Assembly (NCBI GenBank): GCA_963565915.1
Contig: OY751485.1
Span: forward strand, 1,674,001 to 1,738,000
Reading direction: 5' to 3'
Length of the DNA stretch: 64,000 nt
Source of the DNA: Entoloma clypeatum
Lineage: Eukaryota > Basidiomycota > Agaricomycetes > Agaricales > Entolomataceae
Shown here: positions 44,913 to 57,134 of the stretch, one piece after another
Numbering within the stretch: position 1 is the first letter of the stretch
Layout of the letters: each line of letters starts with the position of its first letter
Made by a program: the position numbers and the translations under genes
Notes under the pieces: generated by a model
What the model saw: only the letters and a program-made list of their open reading frames with translations
The model's database searches: none
What the model was told of the DNA's origin: nothing

Positions 44913-45663
44913 ATGGCCTTTGCACTCTTGTCAAACCTCTCTAACATTGGCTCTCTCGTTTTCAATGCAGGGTCCTTTGGGATAGCCGTCAAAACCAATC
45001 TGAACAAGATAGATACAATATTTATCAATGCTGAAGCGGAGTTGATGGAATCGAAGAAGATTCTGAATCAATACTACCATTTACTGGGAGAAAAAGAACG
45101 TGAAGACTTCTGCGAAGAACATGACGAGTATGTCCTTTAGCATAATGTGGACCCAACGTCTCATTGATGTATATTTAGGGTTGAGCAAGAGTTTCAAGTG
45201 GAAAAGGCAGCAGCGCTGCCCCGAGATGGCAAGCCGATTTCGCGCAGCAAATACAAAAGCTCCAAAGAAGCGGCCAAGGCTCTATTGCAAACGTGTCGTG
45301 AGTTACATGTTCGCGTTCATGTAAGTGGGCCTTGCATATCCGTAAAGATGGGGGGGTCTGAAATATCTATAATTCTAGAGATACTCCTTAAAGCGTCACG
45401 GAGAGTTCTTGAAAAAGCAAGCGGCCGAAGACAAAGCATGTCCAACAAAGGGACAAGATTCGGCGCAAAGGAGGCGACAACAGACCTCAGAGACTTTGGG
45501 TGAGTCTGTCCAGTATATGACCTTCTCACGAAGAATGAGCAAGTTGATGGCATCTCCGACAGTGGCTACCTCAACATTCACAATCGCAGAGCTATGTCGA
45601 ATAAATCCTTTCCGATCGAAAGATGATCCTTCTGAGGAAGATATCACACTAGCGAGCTATTAG
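44913..45663 (+). CDS. Small helical 'companion' protein C, divergent from kinase C
   Basis: Four exons from ATG 44913 (MAFALLSNLSNIGSLVFNAG) to the TAG at 45661. The N-terminus is hydrophobic (ALLSNLSNIGSLVFNAGSFG), then charged and helical (INAEAELMESKKILNQYYHL, GEKEREDFCEEHDE). After introns come a basic region (SRSKYKSSKEAAKALLQTCR, RYSLKRHGEFLKKQAAEDKA) and a short acidic end (KDDPSEEDITLASY). Overall length, exon layout and the order hydrophobic helix, acidic helix, basic helix resemble companions A and B, but direct sequence similarity is weak. The shared feature is mainly genomic position: back to back with a module kinase. Function is unknown. Confidence 0.6.
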
Positions 45664-46467
45664 GTATACGTACTTCACTTCACCTCATATCATCGAGCAC
45701 CGAAAGCTTCATGATGGACTTCACGATCATGCATGTGACAATACCCCCCGATTCGAAGTTCGGATCGTAGAATGTACTCAATTGAAACATAATATGCGCA
45801 CTGGCACCAAAGTAACAGTAGCAATGTTAGAGAGGAGATATCCCTTGAAATGTTCACTGAATTCAATTTAGTCCTCTAGACGCACAAAGAGATTAAGCAC
45901 CGACTTGTAGAATTACGTTGCGGACACTATCAGCCAATGAATCCAGAATGCGAGCAAAAAAAAACGGAGTAAAATTCTTGTTGGTTGGGATCGTGTGGTC
46001 ACCCCCAGCCCTGAAGAGAAATAAGTACATTTCAAGCAGCAAGACTACTATAGGTAGGTCAAGTTTGTGATATTCAAATTCCAGTATGATACACACCCGC
46101 CGCGCGCGGATCACAGGAGTCGTCCAATTTGAACTCTGTATGTTGTTCAAGACTCGGATGCCTCGTCATTGGGGGGACATAGGTTCCGCAGCTCTTGTAG
46201 TTCTTACACAACGCCGAGCATACCAGAACAGGTTGGGCATTGACTTAACATACTGCCCTTGCCGCCCTTCCCACGTAACTACCTGTCTGCATGTAATGTA
46301 TACCATGGGAACCTAGTTCCCCCCCGCACAATAAATTTGACTCAAAAAAAAAAGGACTAAAACATCAGGCAGAGGAGATAAACATACCAAGTCAGGAATC
46401 ACGAGTCAAGATATGCAACAGCGTCGACAACCGACCGATAAATTACATTACCGAGCCAAGAAACGAG
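45664..46467. other. Intergenic region
   Basis: About 800 bp between convergent genes, AT-rich, with an A-run near 46345-46352. No gene or repeat was recognised. Confidence 0.5.
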
Positions 46468-48859
46468 TCAAGACGAAGTCGAGGGCACAAAACCGAAGGG
46501 TGCGGAATCGTCGTAGATCTGGAATGTCAAAGTCCGTCAGCTACGAGTACGAAAAGTGATAAGGCAAAGGGACAAACGTTTGCAGCGCAATCGTCTTCTT
46601 CGAACTTCAAGCGGGTGAAATCGGCGTCGGGATACTCCTCCAAGATGAACTCCATGACATAGTGACCAGGGGTTCCGAAGGTGACATGGTTGGACATGCC
46701 ACGGGGCATTCCGGAGTGCAAGAGAGCGACCAGCTTTCCCTCCGCGTTGAAGATAGCTGAGCCAGAATCCCCCTTAGCCGAGAAATCACCATGTTTGTTG
46801 CCCCCCCAGTTGAGGACTGCAACCTCCCAGGACGAGCCTTCGAGATCCCTACAGGTGTAAGCCTCGAGCTCGGACTGGCGACCAAAGGTAAGGTCAGTCG
46901 CCTGCCCTTCCTTGGCAACGCTGAAGCAGGGATTGTTGTTTTCGTCGACGAAGTACGGGTTCGAGAGGGCTGCGGCCTCCACGACACCCGAGAGCCTGAA
47001 GAGGTGGTCCTTTGGGTACCGGAATACGGGAGGGTTGGCGGCGTTGGGGTAGAAGCAAGTGTTGATCTCGGCGCGGGTGAACTTGCCAGCTGAAAATTTA
47101 TGTTTCCATTAGATGAAGTTAAGAAAAAAGAGGAGAGACAAAAAGGAGTACGCACCAAGGTAGACTACATTTCCTCTGAAGTTCTTGACGAACTTGTCCC
47201 GTTCGAGCGTCATGACCCCTATATCGCGAGTGTAGCGGCGGGGGTCGGCGTCATTGGCGATCTTGGGTGCCCAGTCAACCCAGGCGATGATACGATCCAA
47301 GGCATCGCTCCAGGTAGACTTGAGAAGCTTGAGGAAGTCATCGAGGATACCGACGTCCGACTCCGCTTTCTCCAACTGCTGCTCCTTATCCTTCAAGTCC
47401 CTGTTGTAATCCGCATCCTTCTCCTCAGCTGGATCCGCCACCAACTCCGCAAGCTCCTCGGCAAACGACTTGGCGTCACCGAGCTTCTCAGCAAGCAGGC
47501 CACGAGCCTCATGGAGGAGGCTCTCAAAGCGACGATGACCACAGTTACGGATGTACTGCTTTCGTTCACCTTGGCGGCCACTGTGCTTGTAGTCCTCATT
47601 GGTCTTCTTGGACACGACATGCTTGTTGGTAATCGCCAAGACGGCCTTGCTCTTAAGTCCCTGTCGGTCCTTACCACGGTGGAAGTAGAGACCGAGTGAG
47701 CCCTGCGAGTCAGTGTCCGCCATGTCCTGCGCAGTGAGGGGGATGCCCAGGACGGCTGTGAGAGCTCGGCGGAGCCAATGAGTCGGGTTGGTGTCTCTGG
47801 TGACCGGCATCATCTCAGGAGGACCAGCGAGCGACTCCATGGCGCCCTCGATCCAGTGGACTGCGACGTCGTGGATGTCGTATTTGGCGAAGATGTCGAG
47901 GATGGGGGCGTTGGCATCACGGCAGCTGGTCCTCTTGGTGCTGCCAGGATGAACGGAGATCCACAGAACGACGTGGTCGTCGAATACGTCCTTGCCGTCT
48001 TCATCAAGGGTAGAGAAACGCACAGGCAGCATCGTCGAGACACGGATGCCACGACTCGCCTCGTTGCACAAAGCAATGATCTCAGGAGCAACCGACCCCT
48101 TCCAAAGCGCGTTCTTGAGGATAGGGTGGTTGGCAGTGTGGGCAGCCTTCACTGGAATGGCGGAGTGCCTCTCTGTAGGCCTATCTTCAGGGATGGGGAA
48201 AGGACGCTGCATGAGATCCGAACGCTGGAAGAGGTGGGGAGGGTCATCGGCGATGCCGTTGTAGAAGTATACGCGTTCGAAGGGCGACATGTAGTCATCA
48301 CCACCAACAGAGGATTCGGACAACGGAGAGAGAAGCGTAATCTCGGTGGCCGTGGGCGAGGTTGGGGATGGAGGAGGACTTGGCTGGTACTTGAGCTGGG
48401 TGTTGAGGCACCCGACATGGAATACAGTGAGCCCTAAGAGGAAGTTCGCAAGTCAGCTATAGAGACAATACACGAAAAGATCAAGCCACTCACATCCGAA
48501 GTATTGAGGGACTTCCTTGATGGCCGTGATCAAATCCCTGACACCCTGCACAGAGTCTAGGGTCATGATGATAAGTGAGGGATACACATGCAAAAGTACA
48601 GAGCTACTGACCAGGACCAAGGAACTTGAGAGACGTAAGATCCTCATCACTCAAAGAAATGACTACAAAAGAACAAAACACTTGTAAGTGGAACAGACAA
48701 GGGCAGAAGACGACTAGCAGCACATACTCTTTGTATTGTCAGATATTTCAGAAATCTTTCAGGTATGGACAGATGATAGTAGTAGCAGATGAGAGTTTTT
48801 GAACACAAAAAAAGTTGTGGACGAGGACATACATTGCACACACGTTGGCTGGGCTGCAT
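46468..48859 (-). CDS. Trypsin-like serine peptidase-domain protein
   Basis: The catalytic triad is visible in order: His in AVLAITNKHVVSKKTNED, Asp in YTRDIGVMTLERDKF, and Ser in SAKGDSGSAIFNAEGKLVAL. An N-terminal region of about 200 residues (LTVFHVGCLNTQLKYQPSPP, RVYFYNGIADDPPHLF) precedes it. About 110 charged, coiled-coil-like residues (LAEKLGDAKSFAEELAELVA, DLKDKEQQLEKAESDVGILD) are inserted between His and Asp. The last exon, after a short intron, ends IYDDSAPFGFVPSTSS. The 5' end is less sure; tiny exons MQPSQRVCN and ISEISDNTK are joined to IISLSDEDLTSLKFLGP by my splicing. There is no signal peptide, so it is probably intracellular. I recall similar proteins being multi-copy in mushrooms, but their role is not known. 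Confidence 0.77.
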
Positions 48860-49179
48860 GTTGGCACTCCACTATTTTTGGTTCTGTGTATCACACTGTT
48901 ATGATATGAAAGAACGAGGAGATCTAACTAAGGGATATGGCTAGGTATGTGACCTGTATATATGAATAGGGATGCCCCTACTCTACTGACTAGACATGGC
49001 GATGGGAGAGGAGAACTACAGAGACTGGAAGAGGAGGACGTGGATAGGAGATCCTCACACTGGATGACACCTACTAGTACCTAGGAGTTTGGGATCACGT
49101 GACGTCATTCGACGTGTGCACTTGAGCTGCACTTTCTCTTTCATTCAGCCTGAGGGTCCGTCCGATACTGGGCAAAACG
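48860..49179. promoter_or_regulatory. Divergent promoter region, peptidase / glucosidase II
   Basis: This 320-bp space separates divergent start codons. TGTATATATGAATA at about 48955-48969 is TATA-like but could serve either strand. No other site was recognised. Confidence 0.35.
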
Positions 49180-52100
49180 ATGCGGCTCTTGGGCTACCTA
49201 GGGGCTCTTTCACTCTTGGTCGCCATTCCCCAATCCTACGCAGTGAAGGAACACGACTTCAAGAAATGCTCACAAGCCGGATTCTGTCGAAGAGGCCGTG
49301 CGCTTTCTGCTCGTGCAAAAGAGGCTGGGTCTCGGTGGAGCTCCCCGTACTCTGTTGACGCATCGTCCATCTCCATATCTCCTGATCAGGCAGTATTCAC
49401 AGCAGGCGTCAAGTCGTCTCTGTACCCGGCCATCAACTTCGGCCTGGAACTGCGCGTCCACAAGGATGGTGTCGTGCGAGTACGCATGGATGAAGTCGGT
49501 GGACTTCGTAAGCGGTATGACGAGGCGGCGTCATGGGCTTTGATAGCAGAGCCGGTCATCAGTAAGGATGTCAAGTGGAAGGCGGGAAAGAAGGACATTC
49601 GGGCGGTGTTTGGCGAGAAGAAAGAGAACGAGGTTGTCGTTACCTTTGCACCTCTACGGGTTGCTCTCCTTCGCAATGGAAGGGAACAAATTGTTCTGAA
49701 CGGCCAGGGCCTCTTGCATATGGAGCACTTCCGAACGAAAACACCTCAAATCGAACAAGAAGCCCCCAAAGAAGGCGAAGAGGTCATCGCCGATGAAGCT
49801 CAAGTCATCATGAAATCGGAAAGCCCTCGTGCCTGGTTTGAGGGAGAAACGGAGGACAGTTTATGGGAGGAGACCTTCTCGACATGGACAGATTCTAAAC
49901 CCAAAGGTACGACAATTTTACCTATTTCAATATGTTTGACGGTGGGGTGAACTGTTGAACTGTCAGGCCCGGAATCGCTCTCGCTCGACATCAACTTCCC
50001 CAATCACGGAACAATCTACGGCATTCCTCAACATGCCACCCGACTTTCCCTCCCTACAACCGCAGGAGAATCCCCATTCTTCAGCGACCCCTACCGTCTT
50101 TACAACGCTGATGTCTTTGAATATATTGCGTCGTCCCCCATGTCTATATACGGATCAATCCCTGTGCTCCACGCCCACTCAGCAGAGTCCACAGTCGGGA
50201 TTTTCCACGCCGTCGCCTCCGAGACATGGATAGACGTCGCCCACGCATCCGACAAATCAACAGAAACGCATTGGATTTCAGAGTCCGGTATCTTGGATCT
50301 GTTCCTCATGCCTGGGCCGACACCTGAACATATCTTCAAGCAGTATTCGAGACTGACGGGTACCACTGTTCTCCCCGCTCAGTGGAGTCTTGGGTACCAC
50401 CAGTGCCGATGGAACTACGTCAGCTCTGAGGATATCCGAACTGTCCAGAAGAGGTTCGACGAGGAAGACATGCCTGTCGATGTCTTCTGGCTCGATATCG
50501 AATACTCCCAAGATCACAAGTACTTCATTTGGGACAAGAAGAACTTCCCCGACCCGGTTGACATGATTAACGACGTTGCAGCTCTCGGGCGTAAGGTTTG
50601 TTTGGAATCTCATCCATACTTTTGCATTGAAATTTGACCCATAGTCGCATTTAGATGGTCGTCATTGTTGACCCCCATTTGAAGCGTGTATCGGACTATC
50701 CAGTCTACCAGAAAGCCTCGGAACAAGGTCTCCTCGTCAAGACCAGCGCAGAGAACGAATATGAAGGCTGGTGCTGGTCTGGCAGCAGCGCTTGGATCGA
50801 TTTTCTCAATCCTGCAGCCTGGGATTGGTGGAAGTCGCTATTCAAAACACAGAAGCTCGAAAGCGGCTGGTCGTGGACAGAAAGTACTGAGGCGGTTCAC
50901 ATATGGAATGATATGAATGAGGTACAGCCATTGACTGCCCTGAGAATCCCGGTTTATGCTCAGTTTGGTATTTATAGCCCTCTGTATTCAATGGGCCCGA
51001 AATATCGATGCCAAGAGACAACATTCACCACGGAGGTTGGGAGCACCGTGATGTTCACAACGTCAACGGCATGTTGTTCGTAAGTAAATCATCTTCGTTC
51101 CTCATACGCAACAGTCCTAATAACCTGGTTGTAGTCCAACCTGACTTCGCAAGCCGTGGCGGAACGTTCTAATCCCCGCAAGCGCCCATTCGTTCTCACT
51201 CGCGCGTTCTACGCCGGTTCGCAGCGATTCGGTGCCATGTGGACGGGCGATAATTTGGGCACATGGGAACACATGGCTGTTGGGATCAAGATCGTATTGA
51301 CCATGAACATAGCTGGTTTCCCTTATGCTGGATGTAAGTGGTTGATTTACTCAAGAGCAGCTTACATCAGGACTCATCTGCTCTTTCCTTGTTTGTATTC
51401 ATGCAGCTGATGTCGGAGGATTCTTTGGAAATCCAGAACCTGAGATGCTGGTCCGCTGGTACCAGGTTGGCGCATTTGGACCCTTCTTCCGTGCACATGC
51501 CCATCTGGATACGAAACGTCGCGAGCCGTTCCTTCTTGAGCAGCCTTACAAGGGGATTGTCAAGGATATCTTGCGCCTGAGATACAGCCTGCTTCCCGTG
51601 TGGTATACTACGTTCCGGGAAGCGACTGTGACTGGTTTGCCTATTGTTAGGTGAGTCAAGGAGAACCAAAAGGATTTTATATCTCGTTAACGTGCTTTCC
51701 AGGCCGCAATACGTCGTGTTCCCTAAAGATCAGGCTGGCTTCACGACAGACGATCAGTTCTACGTCGGTTCTTCTGGTTTGCTTGTCAAGCCAGTCACGG
51801 CAAAGGGTGTTACCGAAACCACGGTCTATCTCGGCGAGGATCAGGTAAGCCAATTAGAGACCCAAAATTCTTGCAAAAACCGATATTAAGGATCGTCCAG
51901 GTTTACTACGACTACTTTACACACCACGCCTACCGCGGTGCACCCAAAGGCAAAGAAATCACCGTCCCCGCAGCGCTGCACCAGCTCCCCCTTCTCGTCC
52001 GCGGCGGCTCCATCATACCCACGCGTGAGCGCCCCCGTCGAGCCTCCACCGCGATGAAGCACGACCCGTTCACGCTCCGCGTCGCGCTGAGCAAAGCCGG

Positions 52101-52530
52101 CACGGCGCGTGGCGAGCTGTACCTGGACGATGGCGAGACGTACGCGCACCAGGGCGGCCACTTTGTCTGGCGCGAGTTTGTCGCGGAGAAAAACAAAAAC
52201 AAGAAGAAGACGTTGCGGATTGTGAGTACGGACTTGGGCGGTGCGCGGCCGGGCGAGGCTGTGGACGGTGTTAAGCTTGGGAGGTTTGATCCGAAGAATG
52301 AGTTTGCGAGGAGCATGGGGGATGTGAGGGTGGAGAAGGTTGTGGTGGTGGGGGTGGGGGTGGGTGAGAAGCCGAAGAGTGTGAGGGTGGAGGGTGGGAG
52401 TGAGCTTGTGTGGGAGTATGCGCCGGGTGTTGGGGCGAGTGAGAAGAAGGAAGGTGTGGCGGGTGTGTTGAGCATCAAGGACCCTAGGGTATTGGTTGTG
52501 GATGATTGGGCTATTGTTGTTCAGTGGTAG
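49180..52530 (+). CDS. GLS2: Glucosidase II alpha subunit (GH31), ER glycoprotein processing
   Basis: ER alpha-1,3-glucosidase that trims the two inner glucoses from N-glycans during quality control. The start ATG at 49180 opens with a signal peptide ([20 protein letters not shown], cleavage expected near AVKEHDF). Family blocks are [61 protein letters not shown], the nucleophile region [42 protein letters not shown] and [20 protein letters not shown]-terminal beta-domain follows ([33 protein letters not shown]). At least seven introns splice in frame. Length of about 960 residues fits the family. The yeast name is ROT2; GLS2 is used for S. pombe. Confidence 0.95.
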
Positions 52531-53326
52531 AGAAGCCCGTGAGGGGGACAGCAAAATGATAATTCTGACTTGTATTTGGATCCAGAGTTCGACCGAAATC
52601 ACGACAGCTTCCGGGAGCACGTTACCTACCAATATACATCCCATAGAGATGCCGAAAGGATCTCCCATCAAGGAGGAAGATCTGCTAACTCATGCCACCA
52701 ACAGAGTCGATGCTCCTTCCCAGAGTCCGGCGCATATATATACAGCCTGTCCAAGGTCGGTCGGGTAGAAATCTTGAAGCATAGAACTCGCAGCTGAAAA
52801 AGGTTCACAGCGGACTCTGTGCACCGATTTCTTGAACTAGTCTACGGTTTGTTTATACATACAACAAAAGCAATTGCAAGAAATAAGTACTAGAACCAGA
52901 AGGCCGATTGTTGGAGCTGAGCACTGAGGGGATGGGCGAGTTAGATATGTAACAGTGTGATAACAATTGGCCGGGTTCCTACTGACCCATATAGACACGT
53001 CGTGATAGACGGATAGTGACCCAAACAAAGCAGGAGAGCATCGCGACTTACTTACAACTACCAGATAGAATACTGACAAGAGTGTGGTGAAGTGTTTTGG
53101 TTGTTAAAATATGTTGCGTTGCAAGAAAGAAAGAGTCCGTGGAGAGGACCACCGACTACCGCCATAAAGGGTAGATCGAGAAAGGGTAAAGAAAAAAAGG
53201 AATGCTACATACACATAAGGCAGGCGAGTGACAAGTGAAAGACATAGTGCGGAGAGTGATGAGCGGAGTAGAAGGAAAGAGAGAATACAAGCGGCTTCGT
53301 GTCAATGTCATGATGTGTTTTTGTCA
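52531..53326. other. Intergenic region between convergent genes
   Basis: About 800 bp between the stops of two converging genes. It presumably holds both 3' UTRs. No repeat or further gene was recognised. Confidence 0.5.
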
Positions 53327-55174
53327 TCACCACAACGAACCGCACCCCGCAGTCGAGGTTATCGGAGGGTTCGTGAAGGGGGGCATGGTCGGTGTCGTAG
53401 ATGGTTGAGCAAGCGGATTAGGGAACGGGAACCGCTGGTCTGCTGCTGCCATGGACGGTCTGCGGATCCGCACGGCACCCACGCCGGCGCCATTGCCACC
53501 ATTAGCGCGCATCTGGAGTTGCTGCATGTGCATGTGCAGCTGCTGCATGTACGACGTATACGCCATCGGCGCCGCCATCATCGCCGGGTATGTCGCGTAG
53601 ACATAAGGCGGCGGTGGCTGTGCGGGGAAATGTGGGAATGGGGGGTGGCTGAGAACAGTCGCAGGTGCTGATGAGGACGGGACAAAGGAAGCAGGGGCAC
53701 TAGGACCAAGCACAGGCGGTGCTTGAGACGTGCGGCGTCTTCTGGTCGACCGCGATCGGGAGCCGGCTCTACGGGGTGCATTTGGGGTCGGCTTGACTTC
53801 TGGCTTCGGAGACGAGGAGGCAGGAATGCCTTCTACCCACCCATTGTTGTATGTGATTGGCGGCGTCAGAGAATCGGGCGAGGACGCCATCGGAATCTCA
53901 ATCTCCTGAGTATTGTCCCCGCCTTCTTGCGCGGCTTGGGCCGGCGACGACGAATTGCTCCGGCGACGGGTGAAAGCCAAGAAGAGGTTCCTTGTCTGTC
54001 TCGCCTTTAGATCAAGATTCGCCTCTGAGACGTTGATCCATCCCTCGCCATCTTCGTCCATCGACGATGGGGTAGACTTGCCCGACCGATTCCTGCCGTC
54101 TTCAGAGACTGCGATGCGTTCCTCAAAAAGACTGGAGTCGTAAAGAGGTGGGTTCGGGGTTGGGCAGTGGCTCTGGCTGGCTCCAGGTATCTCGCTCGGG
54201 ACACCTTGGGAGGAGCGGAAGCGGTCAATGATGGCGCGCGTCTTGGAAGCCGCCGTCTTACGACGGGGAGAAGGCCGTTGGAGAAAGGGTGGAAGAAAGG
54301 TGGTCTCTAAAACAGGAGATTCCGCTTCTTCCTTGACATAGAATCCTTGATCATCCTTCCGTAATTTTATCGCGGGCGCTGGAGGTACTTCCAGAGAAGG
54401 AAAGCCGAAATTGACGAAGGCTGGTGGTGGAGAGGACGGGTCGTACACGACGTCCACCTTGGCGGATGAAGGGACAAAGGAAGAAGCGGAGGCATTCAGG
54501 GGGCGTCTGGAGACGGTACCTTTCAGAGGCGAAGTTTCTTTGACTTGAAAGATCGCGTCCGTCGTCTTGCGTTTCGGAGTCGATGGACGCGAGATCGAGT
54601 TTGTTGAGTGGTCCGAATCAGTGTAATCAAGGCTTGATAGGGTCGACAGGCTGTGGCAGAGATCGCCATGACTCGATGATGGACTAGAGCCGCCGGATGA
54701 GCCCTCACTCGTAAAGCTATACGAGGTGGGGCTTTTCAGAACAATAAACAAGTCCTCCGCAGCCTTATCCCACTGTTCCCTCGTCAGGGCGAGCTCGGCC
54801 TCCCTGACTTCGATGGAAATGTCCCTTCTGCGAAAGGAGCGTTCTTCGCCGGCATAGACAGGGGGGATACCAACGGAGGCCTCATACGGAAGGATGATAT
54901 CCCATGCGCCTTGCACACCAGAAAGCTCTGGGTTCAGGATGAGTTCTCCTTCGTTCGCATCAGAATGGTGGTTCCGTGGGGAAACAGCGAACATTGTGCC
55001 GGGTGCTCTGAACAGCGCTCCGTGGTAGTGTGGCGGTTTCGCTACCGCGGACATGGCATCTTCCGGAGGGTAAGCCCATGTAATGGACTGGTAGGGAGTG
55101 TACCACCAATCACAGCCAACAATATGCCATTCTTCCTCGTTGACGGTCTCGAGCTTGTTGGACCGCAAGTCCAT
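53327..55174 (-). CDS. Large disordered protein of unknown function
   Basis: Single-exon 615-residue protein starting at ATG 55174 (MDLRSNKLETVNEEEWHIVG). The first 170 residues look folded (CDWWYTPYQSITWAYPPEDA, AWDIILPYEASVGIPPVYAG, ELALTREQWDKAAEDLFIVL). The rest is Ser/Pro-rich and mostly disordered, with a basic patch (RRAGSRSRSTRRRRTSQ) that could be a nuclear localisation signal, and a Met/Gln-rich end (YMQQLHMHMQQLQMRANGG). The mix resembles transcriptional or RNA regulators, but no domain is recognised. Confidence 0.75.
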   Translation of the reverse strand: MDLRSNKLETVNEEEWHIVGCDWWYTPYQSITWAYPPEDAMSAVAKPPHYHGALFRAPGTMFAVSPRNHHSDANEGELILNPELSGVQGAWDIILPYEASVGIPPVYAGEERSFRRRDISIEVREAELALTREQWDKAAEDLFIVLKSPTSYSFTSEGSSGGSSPSSSHGDLCHSLSTLSSLDYTDSDHSTNSISRPSTPKRKTTDAIFQVKETSPLKGTVSRRPLNASASSFVPSSAKVDVVYDPSSPPPAFVNFGFPSLEVPPAPAIKLRKDDQGFYVKEEAESPVLETTFLPPFLQRPSPRRKTAASKTRAIIDRFRSSQGVPSEIPGASQSHCPTPNPPLYDSSLFEERIAVSEDGRNRSGKSTPSSMDEDGEGWINVSEANLDLKARQTRNLFLAFTRRRSNSSSPAQAAQEGGDNTQEIEIPMASSPDSLTPPITYNNGWVEGIPASSSPKPEVKPTPNAPRRAGSRSRSTRRRRTSQAPPVLGPSAPASFVPSSSAPATVLSHPPFPHFPAQPPPPYVYATYPAMMAAPMAYTSYMQQLHMHMQQLQMRANGGNGAGVGAVRIRRPSMAAADQRFPFPNPLAQPSTTPTMPPFTNPPITSTAGCGSLW

Positions 55175-55526
55175 TAAAAATAAGGTTGAAAAGGGTATGA
55201 CCGCAAGAACCTAGCTATTGCCGGATTTTATAGAGAAACATGAGGTTAGAATTGATATGAGAAAAAGTCGAACTTACACGAGGGCCCCCGCCACACAGCC
55301 GAGTCCGGATTACGAGGACAGGATCAGTGTGAAAGGGGGGGTCTGGAAGGCTGAAGCACGTAAAGGAGGAGGAAAAGGAGGATCAGAGGGATGCGGGAGC
55401 CCCTCTGAAAGGCAGAAAGGACAGAGCCCCGCACGTTGTCCGTCACGTTCCAAAGCTGTCACAACACGCGTGTCCTACATGTATCATTATCTACTACTCC
55501 GAGTCTATTATACACTACGTCTCTGC
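55175..55526. other. Intergenic region
   Basis: 352 bp between two minus-strand genes, probably the promoter of the upstream-listed disordered-protein gene. No gene was recognised. Confidence 0.45.
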
Positions 55527-56807
55527 TCATAGCCTGCCGTACGTAGCGGGATCTATCAGATCCCAACGAGGCAGAGGCTTCCTGGGAGGAAACGGCGCAT
55601 ACCCCCTCAGAGGTCGCTGTTTTCGTTTGGCTGCAGCGCCACGTGCACTTAGGGTCAGCGAAACAGGCGGAACGACCGCCACGTTGTCCTTCATCCTCGT
55701 GTCCAGCTTTTCGATCACCTTCTTCTCGGGAGAGCGGACGACTGTGAGTGATCCTGGGCGACGGCCCGCAACTCCCTCAATGGGTTCTGTGGCTTCTCGA
55801 CGTCTCTGCACCACCATCTGCCGAAACTCTGTTCCAGGTGATACCACTGCGTTGGACGAAGAACGAGGTCGGATGTTCTGGGTAAGGCTCGGAAGGGGAT
55901 ACTAGATAGATCGAGAGATCAGGAGAGAACCCGGTACGAAAAAGAAGGAAGACCCCACTTCTTTGCGGGACAGCGGCACCTTCTTCATCTTCGGTGGAGG
56001 CGTGCGCATTCGATGTTCTGGAGAGACCCTTGGTGATATCTCTGAATGGGCTCCCGGAAGAAAATATATGTTCGACAGTGATATGTCACCGTCCGCGGTC
56101 AGAACATATCCGTCGCTGTCATTGGATCCAGAAGACGAAGCGATATCCTCTGGCAAATCAAAGTGTGGCGCGGGGGTCGCGGGTCGTGTTGTCGCCAAGA
56201 CTCGCGAAGAGGTTAATTCCTTTCAGTCACTTGGTTAGAATACTTGTGTTATTGTCCCAGAGCAAAAACTCACTCGCGATGTCAGGATCATCGGATGTGT
56301 GCTTGGGAAAGACGGTGTGGTTCTCAATTCCTGAACGCGTTGCTTTTATCCTGGTCAAGGAAGAAGGCCATGTTGCAATTCGATAATTGGGAAATGCGTC
56401 TAGGGACAATGGTTCATTCGTGCGGCCACTTAGGTCGGTCCCTTTCAGGTCGTGAAATTTCAGCCTATTGTTCAGTGCTTTGATAACAAAACGCTGCAAT
56501 AGGCCAACGCTGGGCCAATGAAATGCGTCGTCAATGCACGACGAGCGAGGGGTCATACTCCTTTCCATCACAACCGAAAGAAGGCCTGCTGACATCTGTC
56601 GTCGTAAACACGCTGCCTGTTCCCGCCCCTGCGAATTGGCAATCCATTAAACTCTTTACCTGAACTCGAGATGTTTTCCGTATCACCAGAGTCGGGCTGG
56701 CACGATGATGTAGTACGAGAAGTAAGTGGACACAGAAGCCCCTGTCCATGATCCGCCTTTCCGCGACCTTGCAGACCTGAGTACGCCGTACAACATATGT
56801 ATTGCAT
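55527..56807 (-). CDS. Hypothetical protein, multi-exon, 5' end uncertain
   Basis: The 3' part is solid: exons encoding TTRPATPAPHFDLPEDIASS ... MRTPPPKMKKVPLSRKE join YPLPSLTQNIRPRSSSNAVV and end PRWDLIDPATYGRL at the TGA at 55527-55529. Further upstream, SVFTTTDVSRPSFGCDGKEY, RFVIKALNNRLKFHDLKG and RTNEPLSLDAFPNYRIATWP also splice in frame. The most upstream in-frame ATG is at 56807 (MQYICCTAYSGLQGRG), but the start is a guess. The protein is basic and mostly disordered with no recognised domain. Confidence 0.55.
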
Positions 56808-57134
56808 CTGCAGGATGCTCCATCGCCACCAGGCCCGCCATCTTTCAAGTTATCATCGATTCATACCAGTTCTATCCATCGAACCTTTGCCGTCATGAGG
56901 CTTGTCATGGCTATAAGTATTTGTTTTCTTGGTGTCATTCGCATGTCAGTCGCTTGCTCACTTGTCCTTGACCGGGGGGCTGTGTATACACGAGGCTGCC
57001 ATCACTTGCATTAAAAACCAGAACTCCTCCAGAATCATCATCACCGCGAGTTCCGTCTTCACCTCTCGCTGGCACGAGATTCTACCCCCCATTCGCTTTT
57101 CCAACTTTTGGCACTAGTCGGTCGTTTCCACACT

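Noticed and set aside
47100..48437. Plus-strand frames of about 200 codons
   Set aside because: They are antisense to the serine peptidase exons, which carry a full catalytic triad.
51886..52671. 261-codon minus-strand open frame
   Set aside because: It is antisense to the C-terminal domain of glucosidase II, with His/Leu-rich composition and no motif.
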